Assembly (NCBI GenBank): GCA_002384205.1
Contig: DGBH01000139.1
Location: 1-6,938, forward strand
DNA: 6,938 nucleotides
Direction of reading: 5' to 3'
From: Bacteroidetes bacterium UBA4009
GTDB lineage: Bacteria; Bacteroidota; Bacteroidia; NS11-12g; UBA9320
In this document: positions 4,883-6,938 of the stretch, one piece after another
How the letters are laid out: each line of letters opens with the position of its first letter
Position numbering within the stretch: the first letter of the stretch is position 1
Made by a program: the position numbers and the translations under genes
The notes under the pieces: model-generated
What the model was told of the DNA's origin: nothing
What the model saw: the letters and a program-made list of their open reading frames with translations, nothing else
Databases searched by the model: none

Positions 4883-5523
4883 ATTTCCACTTGCTCCATA
4901 TCTGCTTCTGCTCTAACAATAGCTTGTAGCCTCAAAACATCTGCAGCAACATCATGTTTACTATCGTGCGCTTTAAAATTGTATTCCCATTTTGCAGTAT
5001 CAGATACAGGAACAAACGCATTCTTGCCGCCTGGCACATTAAAATCGAATTTTGCATCGATGAATGTGCGTGTATCGCGAACTGCCCAATACTTAAGATA
5101 GTCACCAAGCAAAGAAGTTTTACCGGCATTCTGTGCGATACGATCCAGAATTACTGGATCAAACGAATTTGATCTCGACCACCAATAATCGATTTTATTT
5201 GATGTGCGTAAATAGTCAATCAGCTTTTCCATAAACTGCCCAGCTGTAAGATCACTTGCAGATGGTTTCATATTTCGCCTAAGTTCTGGCGGCTGATCTA
5301 ACCACCATTGCAAGTCGCGTTCGTTATACTTACAGCCATGATTAACCATTTGATCTTTAATATCAAACTTAGCCTGATGCGTTCCAAGCACTAACTCTTT
5401 AAAAGAGTATGGATTCTCAGTAAATCTAGCCCAATCGAAAGTTGTGTACGAACAATCAATTGCCGGTACCTCTCGTGAGTTTTGACCAATAGTCTCAAAG
5501 TCAATAATAAAGTGTGTGGTCAT
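4879..5523 (-). CDS. dexA: DexA-like 3'-5' exonuclease (DEDDh family)
   Basis: T4 DexA (exonuclease A, 227 aa) is a 3'-to-5' exonuclease; related DEDDh proteins trim DNA or RNA ends. This 214-aa protein has Exo I FIIDFET (5-11, metal ligands D8 and E10), Exo II SRSNSFDPVIL (116-126, D122) and Exo III AHDSKHDVAAD (185-195), giving the H186-x4-D191 pair. Block matches to T4 DexA include AKFDIKDQ (51-58), WWLDQPPELRRNMKPS (73-88; T4 WWKNQSPEARKNIAPS), FWNQRDIRTRIEA-like YWAVRDTRTFIDA (145-157) and the Exo III block. The start at ATG 5523 overlaps the methyltransferase stop as ATGA, and GGAGG lies 10 bases upstream. A consensus promoter sits about 57 bases before the start. The active-site set looks complete. 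DNA versus RNA preference is not visible from the sequence. Confidence 0.92.
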   Translation of the reverse strand: MTTHFIIDFETIGQNSREVPAIDCSYTTFDWARFTENPYSFKELVLGTHQAKFDIKDQMVNHGCKYNERDLQWWLDQPPELRRNMKPSASDLTAGQFMEKLIDYLRTSNKIDYWWSRSNSFDPVILDRIAQNAGKTSLLGDYLKYWAVRDTRTFIDAKFDFNVPGGKNAFVPVSDTAKWEYNFKAHDSKHDVAADVLRLQAIVRAEADMEQVEI

Positions 5524-6728
5524 GAAAAGTAGGCCTCCAGAGTATCTATTTTGGTTTCGTATTCTAATCTCTTAGTACCATTATACTGCAAAACGTAGTC
5601 TTTGTCAACCATTATTCTCTCTTTATTTAACACTGCCAGAACCTCTGTGGCCATGTCTGTGGCCGTCTGTACAGGTACGTTTTGGCATATATGGTTAGCA
5701 ACTTTAGGACTTGCATCGACCAATTCGAAGTCTTCTGGCAGCCCCATAATAGACATTGCTTCGCGGTAGTTAATAAACCTATCTTCGTCAGGATGTGTAA
5801 GCATTATAGGATAGTGACCAACAAACGCGCCGATGCGATCTTTTGGAATAATAACTCCACGACGCATAATGCTTCCACCGTTAGCTAGCTTTTCATTCTT
5901 ATACAGACATTTTTCTACTTCTCTTTCAAAACCATTAGCTTCCATCCATTTAGCTACTTGTAAATATGTATGCCCCGATCTTTCGATATAAGAGAAAGCA
6001 TCTACTCCACGAGCTGATGTAGGATCAATAGCAGCAGAGTGTTCTGCGTGAGACCGACCACCATGAATCTCTTCTAAGATATATTTGTAATACGGATTAT
6101 CAGATGGCTTCTTAGTGCAGATTGGTTGTGTTTGAAAATTTGATTTTACGTTACGAATAAGATCTTCGATAGGAGTGTATTCACGTTCAAAATAATTGAA
6201 GATTGGTACTTGTGTTCCTTCCCAAAAGAAGTAGAAAGAACGTTCGCGAACTTGTGGGACACCATGCAATAAAGATTTAGTACGATATACACTCATTGTA
6301 TATCCATTATCTTTGCCGATTTGTCTCATCTCATTACGAATATTTGTACCGATCTTACCAGCAAATCCTGGAGCATTCTCGCCCCAGTATACTTTTGGTT
6401 TATAGTCACCAAGAATATATTTCGTTGTTTCTGTTAACCATTGGTTGTTTGGATTATCATCACCGTATCCATGTGACATCATAGACAACCCAGCGCAAGG
6501 ACAAACAGATGCTACTACATCAGCTCTTTCATTAGCTGGTGGTGACATCCCTTTGTCTAGTACGTAATAAGGTATTTCATTGTTGTAGTAATTTACTATG
6601 TGCTTATCATTAGCTGCAAAAGCTTCATATGACATAAAATGTAATGGTGGTTTTCCAAAAGCTCTATGTGAAGCGATTGTTTCTCCGCCAATCAAAGGTA
6701 CAATGCTTGCGTGTGTAATGTCGGTCAT
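5520..6728 (-). CDS. DNA (cytosine-5) methyltransferase, divergent phage type
   Basis: Transfers a methyl group from S-adenosylmethionine to C5 of cytosine in DNA. Motifs of the 402-aa protein in order: I-like IVPLIGGETIASHRAFG (9-25, lacks the usual FxGxG phenylalanine), II-like SYEAF (33-37), IV CPCAGLS (76-82; usual PCQGFS, nucleophile C78), VI GENAPG (116-121; usual ENV), VIII GVPQVRERSFYF (156-167; QxRxR), then a variable target-recognition stretch (about 170-310), IX/X region INYREAMSIMGLPEDF (319-334) and ICQNVPV (347-353; usual GNAVP). All catalytic motifs are present, though several are altered. The start at ATG 6728 overlaps the glf stop as ATGA, with AAGGA ten bases upstream; the stop overlaps dexA. 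No restriction endonuclease is nearby, so it looks like a stand-alone modification enzyme. Roles: protecting phage DNA, or making 5mC as substrate for hypermodification (inference). Confidence 0.9.
   Translation of the reverse strand: MTDITHASIVPLIGGETIASHRAFGKPPLHFMSYEAFAANDKHIVNYYNNEIPYYVLDKGMSPPANERADVVASVCPCAGLSMMSHGYGDDNPNNQWLTETTKYILGDYKPKVYWGENAPGFAGKIGTNIRNEMRQIGKDNGYTMSVYRTKSLLHGVPQVRERSFYFFWEGTQVPIFNYFEREYTPIEDLIRNVKSNFQTQPICTKKPSDNPYYKYILEEIHGGRSHAEHSAAIDPTSARGVDAFSYIERSGHTYLQVAKWMEANGFEREVEKCLYKNEKLANGGSIMRRGVIIPKDRIGAFVGHYPIMLTHPDEDRFINYREAMSIMGLPEDFELVDASPKVANHICQNVPVQTATDMATEVLAVLNKERIMVDKDYVLQYNGTKRLEYETKIDTLEAYFS
5580..5608 (-). promoter_or_regulatory. Perfect-consensus sigma-70 promoter inside the methyltransferase gene, upstream of dexA
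   Basis: TTGACA (5608-5603), a 17-bp spacer, and TATAAT (5585-5580): all twelve consensus positions match. The predicted start near 5573 lies 50 bases before the dexA ATG, a sensible leader for a dexA-glycosyltransferase transcript. The site is in the last 30 codons of the methyltransferase, outside its conserved motifs, so codon constraint explains it poorly. Confidence 0.7.
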
Positions 6729-6938
6729 ACTAGGAATTTCCTTACTGTAGCCAAAGCCGAGTTAATAGCTTGATGCATATCTAAATATGCATACAAACCG
6801 CAACGACCGATAAAGGTCATATTCTCCGGCTGTTCATTTTTATATTTTTCATAGAGCTCACGGTTTTTGCCGTCACGATCTTTAACTGGATAATAGCGTT
6901 CAAAATTATTATCAACGTAGTCGCAAGGCTCTTCAAAT
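6725..6938 (-). CDS. glf: UDP-galactopyranose mutase, C-terminal 70 residues (N-terminus beyond window)
   Basis: Flavoenzyme that interconverts UDP-galactopyranose and UDP-galactofuranose. The frame enters at base 6938 and stops at TGA 6727-6725, giving the last 70 residues. The C-terminal signature is clear: ERYYPVKDRDGKNRELYEKY (13-32; E. coli-type EPYYPVND...LYKKY) and TFIGRCGLYAYLDMHQAI (41-58; usual FGGRLGxYKYYDMHQVI), the segment that in the family lies by the flavin. One usual tyrosine (YYDM) is leucine here (YLDM). The FAD-binding N-terminus cannot be seen, so the intact state is unknown. Its stop overlaps the methyltransferase start as ATGA, so the two are probably co-translated. In phages Glf is usually linked to surface-glycan genes; here its partner genes act on DNA, which is notable. 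Confidence 0.88.
   Translation of the reverse strand, partial: FEEPCDYVDNNFERYYPVKDRDGKNRELYEKYKNEQPENMTFIGRCGLYAYLDMHQAINSALATVRKFLV

Noticed and set aside
4455..5172. Plus-strand ORFs of 70-100 codons opposite the glycosyltransferase and dexA
   Set aside because: They are antisense to genes with clear motifs and have no recognisable domain or translation signal.

Overview
The window is a compact, AT-rich stretch of a T4-superfamily (Tevenvirinae-like, probably marine-type) phage genome. All recognisable genes lie on the minus strand, so transcription runs from base 6938 towards base 1. The T4 identification rests on a cluster of replication genes that can be recognised from their proteins: sliding clamp (45), clamp-loader ATPase (44), clamp-loader small subunit (62) and the translational repressor RegA, in the T4 order 45-44-62-regA. 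A DexA-type exonuclease lies upstream and a trimeric-type dUTPase downstream. The host cannot be determined from this sequence. It is probably a bacterium with ordinary sigma-70 promoters, because several consensus -35/-10 pairs are present.

Reading in the direction of transcription, the right part (6938-4016) is a four-gene block joined by ATGA start/stop overlaps: the C-terminus of a UDP-galactopyranose mutase (glf), a complete but divergent cytosine-C5 DNA methyltransferase, dexA, and a GT-A-fold glycosyltransferase-like protein. A short gap (3946-4015) follows. It holds a near-consensus sigma-70 promoter, an exact T4 late-promoter octamer (TATAAATA) and a strong ribosome-binding site for gene 45. 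The centre and left (3945-491) hold 45, a 93-aa Q/P/A-rich unknown protein, 44, a 54-aa membrane-anchored microprotein, a possible 14-codon microORF, a CxxC zinc-ribbon-like protein, a 68-aa conserved-type phage protein, 62 and regA. Most neighbours overlap or nearly touch. The window ends inside dut, whose C-terminus lies beyond base 1.

The clamp, clamp loader and RegA form the core replisome and its translational control. In T4 the clamp is also the coactivator of late transcription, which makes the late-type promoter in front of gene 45 notable. DexA and dUTPase fit nucleotide and DNA metabolism. The Glf, methyltransferase and glycosyltransferase combination suggests, as inference only, a sugar-based cytosine hypermodification pathway, with UDP-galactofuranose as a possible donor.

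The most striking non-gene signal concerns the -35 hexamer TTGACA on the minus strand. All four copies I found are followed 16-17 bp later by a -10 element matching at least 5 of 6 consensus positions, and three of the four are embedded inside coding sequence. No gap without a gene exceeds 300 bases. I saw no tRNA, CRISPR array, insertion sequence or attachment site.
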